NCBI GenBank assembly: GCA_000149265.1
Contig: CH002675.1
Span: 21,495-85,494 of the forward strand
DNA length: 64,000 nucleotides
From: Ciona savignyi
Taxonomy: Eukaryota; Chordata; Ascidiacea; Phlebobranchia; Cionidae
Direction of reading: 5' to 3'
Shown here one piece after another: positions 63,714 through 64,000 of the stretch (its first letter is position 1; every line of letters starts with the position of its first letter). The position numbers were made by a program, and so were the translations under genes. The notes beneath the pieces were generated by a model. It searched no databases. It saw only the letters and a program-made list of their open reading frames with translations, and was not told the DNA's origin.

Positions 63714-64000
63714 GTAACGAGTTTGGTATTTTAAAACGCTTTCTTAGCATCCCGTCGTCGCTATGATCACTCGAGTGCTGTGGCTATTTCATACTGGAAT
63801 ATTTTGTACAAAAAACATTGTTAAAATAAATAAAAATAGTGTAAAATTAAATGTTTTATTTTAAAGCGTTAAATGTAACAATTACTTATTCTTGAGTGTT
63901 GTTCTCACATGGCTTTCTGGTTGTTGAACACACCAGACCCAACAGTAGGAAAAGAATTAGCTGGTCAAAAAATACCACACGAAAGCACGTTAATTGGCTC

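Noticed and set aside
1-64000. Bacterial-type features (operons, CRISPR arrays, ribosome-binding sites)
   Set aside because: All genes have spliceosomal introns and the repeats are transposons, SINEs or minisatellites; no CRISPR-like spacing was seen.

Overview
The window looks like nuclear DNA of an ascidian tunicate, most likely a Ciona species. It is AT-rich, its genes are split into short exons with consensus GT/AG introns and AATAAA signals, and it is full of tRNA-derived SINEs and short inverted-repeat transposons. Three runs of N mark assembly gaps (13464-13912, 31473-31572, 42518-42617). The species is an inference from repeat style and gene structure; no search was run.

Layout. (1) 1-5342, minus strand: the first seven coding exons of a facilitative sugar transporter (SLC2A/GLUT family), running off the left edge. 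(2) 5343-9234: intergenic, with a non-autonomous hAT element (5674-6249) and a possible plus-strand first exon at 7533. (3) 9235-18110, minus strand: a CLIC (chloride intracellular channel) gene with six coding exons and a long acidic N-terminal extension; its 5' end is not resolved. (4) 18111-31288: about 13 kb without a recognisable gene, rich in SINEs, a 1.7 kb TA-flanked inverted-repeat element and a 378 bp MITE with a perfect 8 bp target duplication. (5) 31289-35959, plus strand: a METTL27-like methyltransferase in four exons; its first exon carries a 100-N gap that looks artificial. (6) 36793-40180: a hAT element split by a 1.87 kb foldback transposon. (7) 40181-43885: repeats only. (8) 43886-54311 and 57588 to the right edge, plus strand: two tandem paralogues encoding secreted fibronectin type III proteins. 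The first is complete (14 exons, 601 residues, five FN3-like domains and a Cys-rich galaxin-like tail). The second is present through exon 9.

The five genes do not form an obvious pathway. The two strongest observations are the tandem FN3 pair and the nested foldback transposon. In the FN3 pair, some exons are 93-98% identical in DNA while neighbouring exons differ at about 30-45% of residues and the introns show no obvious similarity. For the foldback, a nearby empty-site copy of the host element confirms a 6 bp target duplication. Exon boundaries were read by eye from splice sites, reading phase and family similarity; each internal exon length agrees with its phases.
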